Source of the DNA: Streptomyces sennicomposti
Lineage (GTDB): Bacteria; Actinomycetota; Actinomycetes; Streptomycetales; Streptomycetaceae
Length of the DNA stretch: 64,000 nt
Assembly (NCBI RefSeq): GCF_019890635.1
Contig: NZ_JAIOAB010000009.1
Location: 94,193 to 158,192 of the forward strand
Direction: 5' to 3'
Of this stretch, positions 9,199 to 18,756 are shown one piece after another (the first letter of the stretch is position 1; every line of letters starts with the position of its first letter). The notes beneath the pieces were generated by a model that saw nothing but the letters and a program-made list of their open reading frames with translations, made no database searches and was not told the origin of the DNA. Made by a program: the position numbers and the translations under genes.

Positions 9199-11646
9199 GT
9201 GGCCGAGGCGGCAGACTTCCAGGGGACCTCTCCCTCACCTGCCCGCCGCCTGCTGCGGCGCACCGGGGCACTGCTCGCCGGAGCGCCGCTGATGGCCGCT
9301 CTGTTCCAGCTGCCCGCCGCTCCGGCCGCGCACGCCACGGGCCAGCAGACCGTGCGGGCGGCGGCCACCGGGTCGCGCACGGTCGCCGTCTCCGTCGACT
9401 CCCTCACCCCCAGCGTCCCCTCCGACGGGGACACGCTCACCGTCTCGGGCACGGTGACGAACAACGGCAAGCAGCCGGTCACCGACGCCCACGTGGGTCT
9501 GCGGGTGGGCCAGGAGCTGGAGACCCGCTCCGCCATCGACGACGTCGCCCGGAGCACCTCGTTCGACCCGGTCTCCGACGGCCCGGAGATCGGCGGCAAG
9601 TACGTCCAGAAGTTCAGCCGGCTGGCCCCCGGGGTCGCGCAGCGCTTCAGCATCGCCGTGCCCGTCAGCAAGCTGGAACTCGGCTCGGACGGCGTCTACG
9701 CACTCTCCGTCTCGCTGTCCGGCCAGACCCCCGCCGAAGCCTGGGAGCAGGTGCTGGGCATCCAGCACACGTTCCTGCCCTGGCAGCCCGACGACGCGGC
9801 CGCCAAGACCAAGACGACCTATCTGTGGCCCCTGATCTCCACCGTGCACATGACGGCGGAGACCGGCCCCGGCGCCCAGCAGGTCCCCGTCTTCCTCAAC
9901 GACGACCTCGCCAAGGACCTCGCCCCCGGCGGCCGGCTGGAGCGCATGCTGTCCCTCGGCAAGGACCTCGACGTCACCTGGGTGATCGACCCCGACCTGC
10001 TGGCGTCGGTCGACGCGATGACCCGCAGCTACCGCATCCGGGCCGACGGCGACGCCGGCCCGGTCGCCGGCACCCACCAGGCCGTGGCGAAGCAGTGGCT
10101 CGCCGAGCTGCAGCGGGCGGTGGCGGGCAAGGAGGTCGTGGCGCTGCCCTTCGCCGACCCGGACCTGGCCTCCCTCGCCCACAACGGCACGAGCGTCACC
10201 GGTTCGCTGAGCCAGCTCAAGGACGCCACCGACGTGGCCGCCAGCACCGTGGAGACGGTGCTCCACGTGAAGCCCGACACCGACTTCGCCTGGCCGGTGG
10301 ACGGCGCCGTCGACTCGTCGATCGTCCGGGTCGCCACCTCGGCGGGCGCGGACAAGGTCATCGCGCGCAGCGACAGCCTCGAGGAGTCCGACACGCTGAC
10401 GTACACGCCCTCGGCCGCCCGCCCGATCGGCGGCGGAACCACCGCGGTCGTCGCGGACGCACGGCTGTCGCGGGCGTTCGAGGACGACCTGACGAAGGCC
10501 GGCGCGAGCACCCTCGCCGTGCAGCGGTTCCTCGCCCAGAGCCTCGAAGTCAACGGCCAGACCGCCAAGCAGCGCAGCATCGTCATCGCCCCGCAGCGGA
10601 TGCCCAGCGCCGACCAGGCCCAGGCCATGGCGCAGGCGCTGGGTCTCCTCCAGCAGAGCACCTGGTCCCAGTCGCAGCCCCTGAGCGCGGCCGCCAAGGA
10701 CAAGCCCGACCCCGGCGCGACGACGAAGATCCCCTCGTCCTCGCACTACCCGTCCGCGCTGCGCAAGCAGCAGCTCCGCCCCTCGGCGTTCGCCGAGATC
10801 GCCCGGACGCAGGACAAGGTCGACAACTTCAAGGTCGTGCTCACCGACGAGTCGCGCGTCGTCACGCCGTTCGGCCGGGCCATGAACCGGGAGATGTCCA
10901 CCTCGTGGCGGGGCCGGAAGCAGGCCGCGGCGGACTTCCGCGACGGCGTCGAGGACTACCTCAACGACATCTCCGAGCAGGTCAAGCTGATCGACAAGTC
11001 GGAGACCAAGCTGTCCGGCCGCAGCGCCACGATCCCCGTCACCGTGCAGAACAACCTGGTGCAGGGCGTCGACCACCTGGTGCTGCGCCTCACCTCGACC
11101 AACCCGACCCGCCTCAAGATCAGCGGCCGGGCCTACTCAGAGCAGCCCGTCGCCGTCTCCGGCGGACACAGCCAGTCGGTGAAGTTCACCACGTCGGCCA
11201 ACGCCAACGGCCCCGTCTCCGTGATCGCCCAGCTGTACACGCAGGACGGCCGGCCGTACGGCGAGCCCGTCACCTTCGACGTGAAGGTCACCGAGATCAC
11301 CGCCACGGTGATGCTGGTCATCGGCGGCGGCGTCCTGCTCCTCGTCCTCGCCGGCTTCCGCATGTACACCCAGCGCAAGCGCGCCGCGGCCAGGGAGAAC
11401 GCCGGAGACCCGCAGGACGGGGACGGGCCGGGGGAGGCCGCCGAGGAGCCCGGGCAGGCCGGCGAGGACACGGAACGGCCTGAGGGCGAGCGGGCCGAGA
11501 ACCCCGCGGGCACCGCCGAGCGTCTCACGGAAGAGCCGGGCGCCCGGCCCCGGGCCGAGGGCCCGGAGCAGCCGAGTGACCCGACACCGGACACCGCAGC
11601 GGAAAACGCCGACCCGTCCGGCACGGGTGAGAAAGTGGACCGTTGA
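9199..11646 (+). CDS. DUF6049-family secreted/membrane-anchored protein
   Basis: An 815-residue envelope protein. The N-terminus carries a signal-like stretch (TGALLAGAPLMAALFQLPAAPAAHA). A long extracytoplasmic region with beta-rich NEW3/CARDB-like segments follows (SDGDTLTVSGTVTNNGKQPVTDAHVGLRVG; ATIPVTVQNNLVQGVDHLVLRL). There is one C-terminal TM (VMLVIGGGVLLLVLAGFRMYT) and an acidic Glu/Pro-rich cytoplasmic tail. The GTG start follows GAGGACGAGGGA. It is only 45 bp upstream of murJ, a conserved arrangement, which suggests a role in cell-wall assembly; no enzymatic motif is seen. Confidence 0.82.
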   Translation: MAEAADFQGTSPSPARRLLRRTGALLAGAPLMAALFQLPAAPAAHATGQQTVRAAATGSRTVAVSVDSLTPSVPSDGDTLTVSGTVTNNGKQPVTDAHVGLRVGQELETRSAIDDVARSTSFDPVSDGPEIGGKYVQKFSRLAPGVAQRFSIAVPVSKLELGSDGVYALSVSLSGQTPAEAWEQVLGIQHTFLPWQPDDAAAKTKTTYLWPLISTVHMTAETGPGAQQVPVFLNDDLAKDLAPGGRLERMLSLGKDLDVTWVIDPDLLASVDAMTRSYRIRADGDAGPVAGTHQAVAKQWLAELQRAVAGKEVVALPFADPDLASLAHNGTSVTGSLSQLKDATDVAASTVETVLHVKPDTDFAWPVDGAVDSSIVRVATSAGADKVIARSDSLEESDTLTYTPSAARPIGGGTTAVVADARLSRAFEDDLTKAGASTLAVQRFLAQSLEVNGQTAKQRSIVIAPQRMPSADQAQAMAQALGLLQQSTWSQSQPLSAAAKDKPDPGATTKIPSSSHYPSALRKQQLRPSAFAEIARTQDKVDNFKVVLTDESRVVTPFGRAMNREMSTSWRGRKQAAADFRDGVEDYLNDISEQVKLIDKSETKLSGRSATIPVTVQNNLVQGVDHLVLRLTSTNPTRLKISGRAYSEQPVAVSGGHSQSVKFTTSANANGPVSVIAQLYTQDGRPYGEPVTFDVKVTEITATVMLVIGGGVLLLVLAGFRMYTQRKRAAARENAGDPQDGDGPGEAAEEPGQAGEDTERPEGERAENPAGTAERLTEEPGARPRAEGPEQPSDPTPDTAAENADPSGTGEKVDR

Positions 11647-11691
11647 GGATGTCGTGGCCCGGAGGGCCCGGGACGATGAGGTGGGGTAACC

Positions 11692-14088
11692 ATGAACGCG
11701 CCGTACGACGGTGACCGCGGCCAGGCCGTGGGCGGCTCGGGGCACCCCGATGCCCCGCCGCCCGAGCACGGCCAGGCGCCGCAGCAGCATCCGGCGGACA
11801 TGTACCTCCAGGACGCCTACGCCGAGGACCCCTACCGGGCGCAGGACCTCACCGCGCAGGACCCGGTCGGCGAGGCGCTGTACGACCGCGCCGCGCACCC
11901 GCCGCCGCCCCCGGGCTCCTACGAGCCCCAGCAGCCGCTGTACGGCAACCCGCCGCAGTCGCCGTACGCCCCAGACCCGCGCGTATGGGCCCAGACCCCG
12001 CCGCCCGAGCCGTCCGGCGCGGCCACCCAGCACCTGCCCTACGGCGAGGACCCCCGCACGACGCAGTTCGTGGGCGTGGACGACCTGGTCAGCCACTCCG
12101 GCGAGGAGTACCAGGAGCCGGACGCCTTCGCCCACCTCTTCCGCGACCAGCAGCAGAGCGGCTACCAGGGCCAGCGCCACGGCGACGGTCAGGGCCCCGA
12201 GCAGGGCTACCAGAACTACCAGCAGGGCTACCAGGACCCCCGCGCGGGCGGCTACCAGGCCGCCGGCCAGTACGGCTACCAGGCCCCGCGGCAGGAGACG
12301 AACGCCTACCCCCCGATGGGCGTCCCCGCCAATCCCGGCCCGGCCCCGGTCGCCGCCGGCCAGGGCCCGGCCGGCCCCTACGCGCCCGCCCCGGCCCCCG
12401 ACGCGACCGTGCAGGCGGCCGTCGCCGCGCCCCCCGAGGCCCCGGCCGCGAAGAAGGGCGGCAAGGCCTCCGGCCTGCTCAAGTCGAGCGCCGTGATGGC
12501 GGCGGGCACGCTGGTCTCCCGCCTCACCGGCTTCGTCCGGTCGGCGCTGATCGCCTCGGCCCTCGGCATCGGCGTCCTCGGCGACACCTTCCAGGTGGCC
12601 TACCAGCTGCCGACGATGATCTACATCCTGACCGTCGGCGGCGGCCTCAACTCCGTCTTCGTGCCGCAGCTCGTGCGCAGCATGAAGGAGGACGACGACG
12701 GGGGCGAGGCGTACGCCAACCGGCTGCTGACCCTCGTCATGGTCGCGCTCGGCGCGCTGACCGTCGTGGCGATCCTCGCCGCCCCCCTCCTGATCCGGCT
12801 GCTGTCCGACTCGGTGGCCAGCGACCCGGCGTCCAACCAGGTCGGCATCACCTTCGTCCGCTACTTCCTGCCCTCGATCTTCTTCATGGGCGTCCACGTG
12901 GTGATGGGGCAGGTCCTCAACGCACGCGGCAAGTTCGGCGCGATGATGTGGACCCCGGTCCTGAACAACATCGTCATCATCGTCACGCTCGGCATGTTCA
13001 TCTGGGTGTACGGCACCTCGGCCGACTCCGGCATGAAGGTCACGAACATCCCGCCGGAGGGCCAGCGGCTGCTGGGCATCGGCGTGCTGCTCGGTCTGGT
13101 CGTGCAGGCCCTGGCGATGATTCCGTACCTGCGCGAGACCGGGTTCCGGCTGCGGCTGCGCTTCGACTGGCGCGGCCACGGCCTCGGCAAGGCCGCGACC
13201 CTCGCCAAGTGGACGGTCCTGTTCGTCCTCGCCAACCAGGCGGGCGCCCTCGTCGTCTCGCAGCTGTCCACCGCCGCCGGCAAGCACTCCGGCGTCGGCG
13301 GCACCGGCTTCTCCGCCTACGCCAACGCCCAGCTGATCTGGGGCCTGCCGCAGGCCATCATCACCGTCTCCCTGATGGCCGCCCTGCTCCCGCGGATCTC
13401 CCGCTCCGCCTCCGAGGGCGACGGCGGCGCCGTCCGCGACGACATCTCCCAGGGCCTGCGCACCACGGCCGTCGCGATCGTCCCGGTCGCCTTCGGCTTC
13501 GTCTCGCTCGGCATCCCGATGTGCACGCTGATCTTCGGCTCCTCGGGCATCAGCGACGCGACGAACATGGGCTACATGCTGATGGCGTTCGGCCTCGGCC
13601 TGATCCCGTACTCCGTCCAGTACGTCGTCCTGCGCGCCTTCTACGCCTACGAGGACACCCGGACGCCCTTCTACAACACGGTCATCGTGGCCGCCGTCAA
13701 CGCCGGCGCCTCGGCCCTGTGCTACTTCCTGCTGCCCGCCCGCTGGTCGGTCATCGGCATGGCCGCCGCGTACGGCCTCGCCTACGCCATCGGTGTCGGC
13801 GTCGCCTGGAACCGGCTGCGCAAGCGCCTCGGCGGCGACCTCGACGGCTCCCACGTGCTGCGCACCTACGCGCGGCTGTGCATCGCCTCCGTGCCGGCCG
13901 CGCTCATCGGCGGCGCCGCCTGCTACGCCGTCGGGCACGCGCTGGGCCAGGGCGTCATCGGCTCGTTCGCGGCGCTGGTGGCCGGTGGCGTCCTGCTGTT
14001 CGGCGTCTTCTTCGTCGCCGCCCGCCGGATGCGGATCGAGGAGCTGAACTCGCTCGTCGGAATGGTCCGCGGGCGGCTGGGACGTTGA
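11692..14088 (+). CDS. murJ: Lipid II flippase MurJ (MviN)
   Basis: This protein flips the peptidoglycan precursor lipid II across the membrane. The 798-residue protein has a long disordered cytoplasmic N-terminus (~250 residues, rich in Pro, Gln and repeated GYQ), followed by the MOP-family core. The core begins KSSAVMAAGTLVSRLTGFVRSALIASALG, with ~14 hydrophobic segments including GLPQAIITVSLMAALLPRIS and YVVLRAFYAYEDTRTPFYNTV. Unlike the mycobacterial protein it ends after the membrane core, and the pseudokinase part is encoded by the next gene. Confidence 0.95.
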   Translation: MNAPYDGDRGQAVGGSGHPDAPPPEHGQAPQQHPADMYLQDAYAEDPYRAQDLTAQDPVGEALYDRAAHPPPPPGSYEPQQPLYGNPPQSPYAPDPRVWAQTPPPEPSGAATQHLPYGEDPRTTQFVGVDDLVSHSGEEYQEPDAFAHLFRDQQQSGYQGQRHGDGQGPEQGYQNYQQGYQDPRAGGYQAAGQYGYQAPRQETNAYPPMGVPANPGPAPVAAGQGPAGPYAPAPAPDATVQAAVAAPPEAPAAKKGGKASGLLKSSAVMAAGTLVSRLTGFVRSALIASALGIGVLGDTFQVAYQLPTMIYILTVGGGLNSVFVPQLVRSMKEDDDGGEAYANRLLTLVMVALGALTVVAILAAPLLIRLLSDSVASDPASNQVGITFVRYFLPSIFFMGVHVVMGQVLNARGKFGAMMWTPVLNNIVIIVTLGMFIWVYGTSADSGMKVTNIPPEGQRLLGIGVLLGLVVQALAMIPYLRETGFRLRLRFDWRGHGLGKAATLAKWTVLFVLANQAGALVVSQLSTAAGKHSGVGGTGFSAYANAQLIWGLPQAIITVSLMAALLPRISRSASEGDGGAVRDDISQGLRTTAVAIVPVAFGFVSLGIPMCTLIFGSSGISDATNMGYMLMAFGLGLIPYSVQYVVLRAFYAYEDTRTPFYNTVIVAAVNAGASALCYFLLPARWSVIGMAAAYGLAYAIGVGVAWNRLRKRLGGDLDGSHVLRTYARLCIASVPAALIGGAACYAVGHALGQGVIGSFAALVAGGVLLFGVFFVAARRMRIEELNSLVGMVRGRLGR

Positions 14089-14206
14089 GGCGGGGGTAGG
14101 CGCACAACCATCGGCCAAAGCTGTGTGTCGTGCATAGCAGCGGACTGTGGGCACAATTGGTTTCGGCGCTGGACAACGCGCGATGGATGGGGAGGCAGGA
14201 GCGGCG

Positions 14207-15928
14207 GTGGCGGAACGGAGCACGGCTGCCGTCGACGTGGCAGACAACAGCGGTGACGAACCGCTGACCGCCGAGGCGGACCAGGCCACGGCCGACGGGG
14301 TGGCCAAGATGCGGGAGCGGGACACGGACATCGACGAGGCGCAGAAGGACGGCGGGACCGAGCGTCCCGCGACCAGGACCACACCGCCCGAACTGCACAG
14401 CGGCCACAAGCTGGCCGGGCGCTACCGCCTCGAGGAGTGCGTCACCCGTCTGGACGGGTTCAGCAGCTGGCGGGCGGTGGACGAGAAGCTCCGCCGGGCC
14501 GTCGGCGTGCACATCCTCCCCGCCTACCACGCGCGCGCCCGCTCCGTACTGGCCGCGGCCCGCTCCTCCGCCCTGCTCGGCGACCCCCGCTTCGTCCAGG
14601 TTCTCGACGCCGTCGAGGAGAACGACCTCGTCTACGTCGTCCACGAATGGCTCCCCGACGCCACCGAACTCACCACCCTGCTGTCCGCCGGCCCGCTGGA
14701 ACCGCACGACGCCTACCAGCTGGTCAGCCAGGTCGCCTCCGCCATGGCCACGGCGCACCGCGAGGGCCTCGCCCATCTGCGCCTGAACCCCAACGCCGTA
14801 CTGCGCACCTCCACCGGCCAGTGGCGCATCCGCGGCCTCGCCGTGAACGCCGCGCTGCGCGGCATCAGCTCCGACACCCCGCAGCGCACCGACACCGAGG
14901 CGATCGGCGCCCTGCTGTACGCCGCGCTCACCCAGCGCTGGCCCTATGGCAACGACGCCTACGGCCTGTCCGGCCTCCCCAAGGACATCGGCCTCATCGC
15001 CCCCGACCAGGTCCGCGCCGGGATCCATCGCGGACTGTCCGAGCTGGCCATGCGCGCCCTCGCCAACGACGGCGCCACCGCCTCCCGCCACGAGTCGCCG
15101 TGCACCACTCCCGAGGAGCTGGTGAAGGCGATCGGCGAGATGCCGCGCATCCGCCCGCCGGAGCCCTCGTTCACCACCCCGCCGGAGTACCAGAGCACGT
15201 CGTACCAGCAGGGCGCCTACGGGCGCCCGACGCCGCGCCCCGGCGTCCCCCAGCCGGTCCCCGCCCCGCCGCCCCCGTTGCAGAGCCGCACCGGCAAGGC
15301 CCTGAAGTGGGCCGTCTCGGCGCTCCTCATCGCCGCGCTCGGCCTGGGCAGCTGGCAGCTCGCCGACGCCCTGATGGACCAGGGCGGCAAGTCCGGCAAG
15401 GACACCCAGACCCAGACGCAGGACGGCAACGACAAGAAGGGCCAGCTGCCGAAGCCGGCCCTGCCGATCAAGATCCAGGATGCCCGGGAGTACGTCGCCA
15501 GCGGTGACGCCCAGGCCCCGCAGGACGTCGGCAACACCTACGACGACGACACGTCGACGTACTGGCGGACCAGGCGCTACAACGACGGTCCGCGGCTGGC
15601 CCCGTACAAGCCGGGGGTGGGCATCGTCTACGACCTCGGCTCCTCGCAGACGGTCGGCACCGCGTCCATAGGGCTGCGCTACTCCGGCGCCCGCACCACG
15701 GTCCACCTCTACGCCACGGACTCCTTGTCCCCCTCGACCGGTGTCGACGGGATGCAGGAGATCGGAACCGCGACCACCGACGGGACCTCTCTCACGGTGA
15801 AGGCGTCGAAGCCCGCGAAGACGCGGTACGTGCTGCTGTGGATCACGGACGTGCCGATGGCGCCCGGTGACGGCTACAGCGGCGCCGGCTACAAGCAGGC
15901 CCTCACCGAAGTGAAGTTCACGGGCTGA
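14207..15928 (+). CDS. Membrane pseudokinase with extracytoplasmic discoidin-like domain (MurJ partner)
   Basis: A 573-residue protein taken to start at the GTG (VAERSTAAVDV) behind GGGGAGGCAGGAG. It has an acidic N-terminus and then a protein-kinase fold (HKLAGRYRLEECVTRLDGFSSWRAVDEKL). The VAIK lysine is replaced (GVHILP), the HRD loop reads HLRLNPNAVL and DFG reads IRGLAV, so it should be catalytically dead. It has one TM (ALKWAVSALLIAALGLGSWQLADAL) and a C-terminal ~150-residue beta domain (YDDDTSTYWRTRRYNDGPRLA) resembling F5/8 type C folds. In Mycobacterium the same kinase-TM-sugar-binding-like module is fused to MurJ and bound by FhaA when phosphorylated. Here it is a separate gene 118 bp downstream. 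Confidence 0.85.
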   Translation: MAERSTAAVDVADNSGDEPLTAEADQATADGVAKMRERDTDIDEAQKDGGTERPATRTTPPELHSGHKLAGRYRLEECVTRLDGFSSWRAVDEKLRRAVGVHILPAYHARARSVLAAARSSALLGDPRFVQVLDAVEENDLVYVVHEWLPDATELTTLLSAGPLEPHDAYQLVSQVASAMATAHREGLAHLRLNPNAVLRTSTGQWRIRGLAVNAALRGISSDTPQRTDTEAIGALLYAALTQRWPYGNDAYGLSGLPKDIGLIAPDQVRAGIHRGLSELAMRALANDGATASRHESPCTTPEELVKAIGEMPRIRPPEPSFTTPPEYQSTSYQQGAYGRPTPRPGVPQPVPAPPPPLQSRTGKALKWAVSALLIAALGLGSWQLADALMDQGGKSGKDTQTQTQDGNDKKGQLPKPALPIKIQDAREYVASGDAQAPQDVGNTYDDDTSTYWRTRRYNDGPRLAPYKPGVGIVYDLGSSQTVGTASIGLRYSGARTTVHLYATDSLSPSTGVDGMQEIGTATTDGTSLTVKASKPAKTRYVLLWITDVPMAPGDGYSGAGYKQALTEVKFTG

Positions 15929-15952
15929 CGTCTCACCGAGGGGGAGGGCCCG

Positions 15953-16672
15953 ATGGGGGACGACACCGGCTACGGCGACGCGAGCGACCAGGATCTCCTG
16001 TCCCGTCATGTGGCGGGCGACCACGACGCCTTCGGTGAGCTGGTACGCCGCCACCGCGATCGCCTCTGGGCCGTCGCCCTGCGCACGCTGGGGGACCGCG
16101 AGGAGGCCGCCGACGCCGTGCAGGACGCGTTCGTCTCCGCCTACCGGGCCGCCCACACCTTCCGCGGCCAGTCGGCCGTCACGACCTGGCTGCACCGGAT
16201 CACCGTGAACGCCTGCCTGGACCGGGCCCGCAAGGCGGCCGTCCGCAAGACCTCGCCCGTGGACGACACCGAGCGGCTGGAACAACTGCTGGAGCCGCAC
16301 GAGTCGGCCTCGGCGCCCGCCGAGCGCAACGACGTGCAGCGACAGCTCGTCGAGGCGCTCGGCACCCTGCCGCCCGACCAGCGGGCCGCCCTGGTGCTCG
16401 TGGACATGCAGGGCTACCCGGTCGCCGAGGCCGCCCGCATCCTCGACGTGCCCACCGGGACGGTGAAGAGCCGCTGCGCCCGGGGCAGAGCCAGACTCCT
16501 GCCGCTGCTCACGCACCTGCGGCCGCAGAGCGCCGGGAAGGAGCCCGCCGCGGGACGGAACCGGGCGCAGGGGACATCCGTCCCACCGGCGGCGAGTCCC
16601 GGGGGTCACGGCTCCAGGGACCCCGGGCCAAGTGATTCAGCTGCTGTGAAGGGCGGAGGTGGGCGATCGTGA
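15953..16672 (+). CDS. sigM: ECF RNA polymerase sigma factor SigM
   Basis: The 239-residue ECF sigma factor has region 2 (DQDLLSRHVAGDHDAFGELVRRHRDRLWAVALRTLGDREEAADAVQDAF) and region 4 (LPPDQRAALVLVDMQGYPVAEAARILDVPTGTVKSRCARGRARLLPLL). A ~55-residue polar C-terminal extension goes beyond the usual ECF length. The ATG follows GAGGGGGAGGG. Its stop overlaps the GTG of the anti-sigma gene by four bases, giving translational coupling. The location between the MurJ-pseudokinase pair and trxBA is that of sigM in Streptomyces. Confidence 0.92.
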   Translation: MGDDTGYGDASDQDLLSRHVAGDHDAFGELVRRHRDRLWAVALRTLGDREEAADAVQDAFVSAYRAAHTFRGQSAVTTWLHRITVNACLDRARKAAVRKTSPVDDTERLEQLLEPHESASAPAERNDVQRQLVEALGTLPPDQRAALVLVDMQGYPVAEAARILDVPTGTVKSRCARGRARLLPLLTHLRPQSAGKEPAAGRNRAQGTSVPPAASPGGHGSRDPGPSDSAAVKGGGGRS

Positions 16673-17568
16673 CATCCACGACGGACACGGCCGGGCACCC
16701 GGACGTCACCGAGATCTCCGACCTCACCGAAGGCCTGCTCACCGATACCAGGGCCGAGGAGCTGCGTCGGCACCTGGACGGCTGTGCGTCGTGTGCCGAC
16801 GTGCTCGCCTCGCTCGAGGAGATCCAGAGCCTGCTCGGCACGTTGGGCGGACCTCAGGAGATGCCCGGCGACATCGCGGACCGGATCGACGCGGCCCTGG
16901 CCGCCGAGAGGGACACCCCGCGATCCGGCGCCACCGAGACCTCGCACGTTTCACGTGAAACATCGGCCGTGTCACGTGAAACATCGGCCGTGGACCGCCC
17001 TGCGGGCCGCGCCCGCACCTCCAGCACCGGCCCCGGCCGCAAGAGCCGCGCACCTCGCGGCCGCCGCAGGATCGTCCTCCTCGGGACCGCCTTCACCGTC
17101 GCCGCGCTCGGAGTCGCCTCGGCGGTCCTGGTCTCCCTGCACGACGACAAGGGACCGGACACCACGGCTCACGGCCGGCCGAGCACCGCGGCGGACACCT
17201 TCTCCGAGGGAACCCTGGAGAAGCAGGTTTCCGGGCTTCTCACCGAGGCGCCGAAGTCGTCAGGTCCCGCCCGCCCTCCGCACAGCTTCGGCGTGGAGTC
17301 GGACAAGGGCAGCGACAGGCCGCACGTCTTCAAGAGCGAGCCCACCGTCTCGGTGCCCGCCTGTGTCCGCCAGGGCATCAACAGCACCGAGTCCCCGCTC
17401 GCGGCCAAGGCCGGCACCTACGACAGCAGGGACGTCTATCTCGTCGTCCTGCCCGACGCGGAGGGCAACCCGGCCCGGGTCACGGCCTACCTCGTCGACG
17501 CGACCTGTGTGCACCACCCCTCGGCCCCCGCCAAGGTCCTGCTGGGCCACTCCTACCCGCGTTCCTGA
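16669..17568 (+). CDS. rsmA: Membrane anti-sigma factor RsmA
   Basis: A 299-residue partner of SigM. The N-terminal anti-sigma domain contains RRHLDGCASCADV, the H-x3-C-x2-C motif of zinc anti-sigma factors. In S. coelicolor RsmA these cysteines are reported to carry a [2Fe-2S] cluster, so redox control is plausible. A linker (~85-130) contains two tandem VSRETSA units encoded by two parS sequences. One TM follows (RIVLLGTAFTVAALGVASAVLVSL), then an extracytoplasmic domain. It starts at the GTG overlapping the sigM stop. Confidence 0.9.
   Translation: MTSTTDTAGHPDVTEISDLTEGLLTDTRAEELRRHLDGCASCADVLASLEEIQSLLGTLGGPQEMPGDIADRIDAALAAERDTPRSGATETSHVSRETSAVSRETSAVDRPAGRARTSSTGPGRKSRAPRGRRRIVLLGTAFTVAALGVASAVLVSLHDDKGPDTTAHGRPSTAADTFSEGTLEKQVSGLLTEAPKSSGPARPPHSFGVESDKGSDRPHVFKSEPTVSVPACVRQGINSTESPLAAKAGTYDSRDVYLVVLPDAEGNPARVTAYLVDATCVHHPSAPAKVLLGHSYPRS
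16948..16961. promoter_or_regulatory. parS site inside rsmA
   Basis: Exact GTTTCACGTGAAAC within the rsmA linker, read as VSRET. It is the first unit of a 21-bp tandem duplication. Confidence 0.88.
16969..16982. promoter_or_regulatory. parS-like site (one mismatch) inside rsmA
   Basis: GTGTCACGTGAAAC differs from consensus at the third base. It lies exactly 21 bp (two helical turns) from the perfect site, and the following bases ATCGGCC are repeated as well. Confidence 0.75.
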
Positions 17569-17640
17569 AGCCCGGACGCCTGGTCCCGGCACTGCGCGGC
17601 ATCCCGTACCCCGGAGCGCTTGCGTGTGCGCCGACACAGC

Positions 17641-17667
17641 GGGAATGCGCGCCCCTTAGGATCCGTT
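17641..17667 (+). promoter_or_regulatory. SigR-type promoter of trxBA
   Basis: GGGAAT, then exactly 18 bases, then GTT. This is the GGAAT-N18-GTT consensus of the thiol-oxidative-stress sigma factor SigR, which is known to drive trxBA in S. coelicolor. It is placed ~70 bp upstream of the trxB start. Confidence 0.85.
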
Positions 17668-17739
17668 GGGTGGGGTGAGAGCAGAGAGAAGGGCTCCCCC
17701 CGGCCGTAGGGACACAGTCCAGAGACGAGGAATCAAGCC

Positions 17740-18711
17740 GTGAGCGACGTCCGTAACGTGATCATCATCGGCTCCGGGCCTGCCGGCTACACGGCGGCGC
17801 TCTACACCGCGCGTGCCTCGCTGAAGCCGCTGGTGTTCGAGGGCGCCGTCACCGCGGGCGGTGCGCTGATGAACACCACCGAGGTGGAGAACTTCCCGGG
17901 CTTCCGCGACGGCATCATGGGCCCCGATCTGATGGACAACATGCGCGCTCAGGCCGAGCGTTTCGGCGCCGAGCTGGTGCCGGACGACGTCGTCTCCGTG
18001 GACCTGACGGGGGAGATCAAGACCGTCACGGACACCGAGGGCACGGTGCACCGGGCGAAGGCCGTCATCGTCACCACCGGCTCGCAGCACCGCAAGCTGG
18101 GCCTGCCGAACGAGGACGCGCTGTCCGGCCGGGGTGTGTCCTGGTGTGCCACCTGTGACGGCTTCTTCTTCCGCGACCAGGACATCGCCGTCATCGGCGG
18201 CGGCGACACCGCGATGGAGGAGGCCACCTTCCTCTCGCGCTTCGCCAAGTCCGTGACGATCGTGCACCGCCGGGACACCCTGCGCGCGTCCAAGGCGATG
18301 CAGGAGCGCGCCTTCGCCGACCCGAAGATCAAGTTCATCTGGGACAGCGAGGTGGCCGAGATCCAGGGCGAGCAGAAGCTGTCCGGGCTGAAGCTGCGGA
18401 ACCTCAAGACGGGCGAACTCTCGGACCTCCCGGTGACGGGTCTGTTCATCGCGATCGGCCACGACCCACGGACCGAGCTGTTCAAGGGCCAGCTGGACCT
18501 GGACGAGGAGGGCTACCTGAAGGTGCAGTCCCCCTCGACGCGCACCAACCTGACGGGTGTCTTCGGCGCGGGCGACGTCGTCGACCACACCTACCGCCAG
18601 GCCATCACCGCGGCCGGCACCGGCTGCTCCGCCGCTCTCGACGCCGAGCGCTTCCTCGCCGCCCTCTCGGACAACGAGCAGAAGGCGGAGCCCGAGAAGA
18701 GCACTGTCTGA
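17740..18711 (+). CDS. trxB: Thioredoxin-disulfide reductase
   Basis: The 323-residue FAD enzyme transfers electrons from NADPH to thioredoxin. It has the FAD loop [16 protein letters not shown] near the start, the redox pair CATC in [11 protein letters not shown] (~residue 140), the NADPH loop [20 protein letters not shown] and the C-terminal FAD-binding [23 protein letters not shown]. The GTG start gives the conserved [11 protein letters not shown]. It is 45 bp upstream of trxA and served by the SigR promoter at 17641. Confidence 0.97.
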   Translation: MSDVRNVIIIGSGPAGYTAALYTARASLKPLVFEGAVTAGGALMNTTEVENFPGFRDGIMGPDLMDNMRAQAERFGAELVPDDVVSVDLTGEIKTVTDTEGTVHRAKAVIVTTGSQHRKLGLPNEDALSGRGVSWCATCDGFFFRDQDIAVIGGGDTAMEEATFLSRFAKSVTIVHRRDTLRASKAMQERAFADPKIKFIWDSEVAEIQGEQKLSGLKLRNLKTGELSDLPVTGLFIAIGHDPRTELFKGQLDLDEEGYLKVQSPSTRTNLTGVFGAGDVVDHTYRQAITAAGTGCSAALDAERFLAALSDNEQKAEPEKSTV

Positions 18712-18756
18712 CCTTCTCACCCACCCCACCGCACCGAACGAGTTAAGGAGCCTGCC

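Noticed and set aside
10260..10275. CTCCACGTGAAG as a possible parS within the DUF6049 gene
   Set aside because: It shares only the CACGTGAA core with parS; several arm mismatches make ParB binding unlikely.
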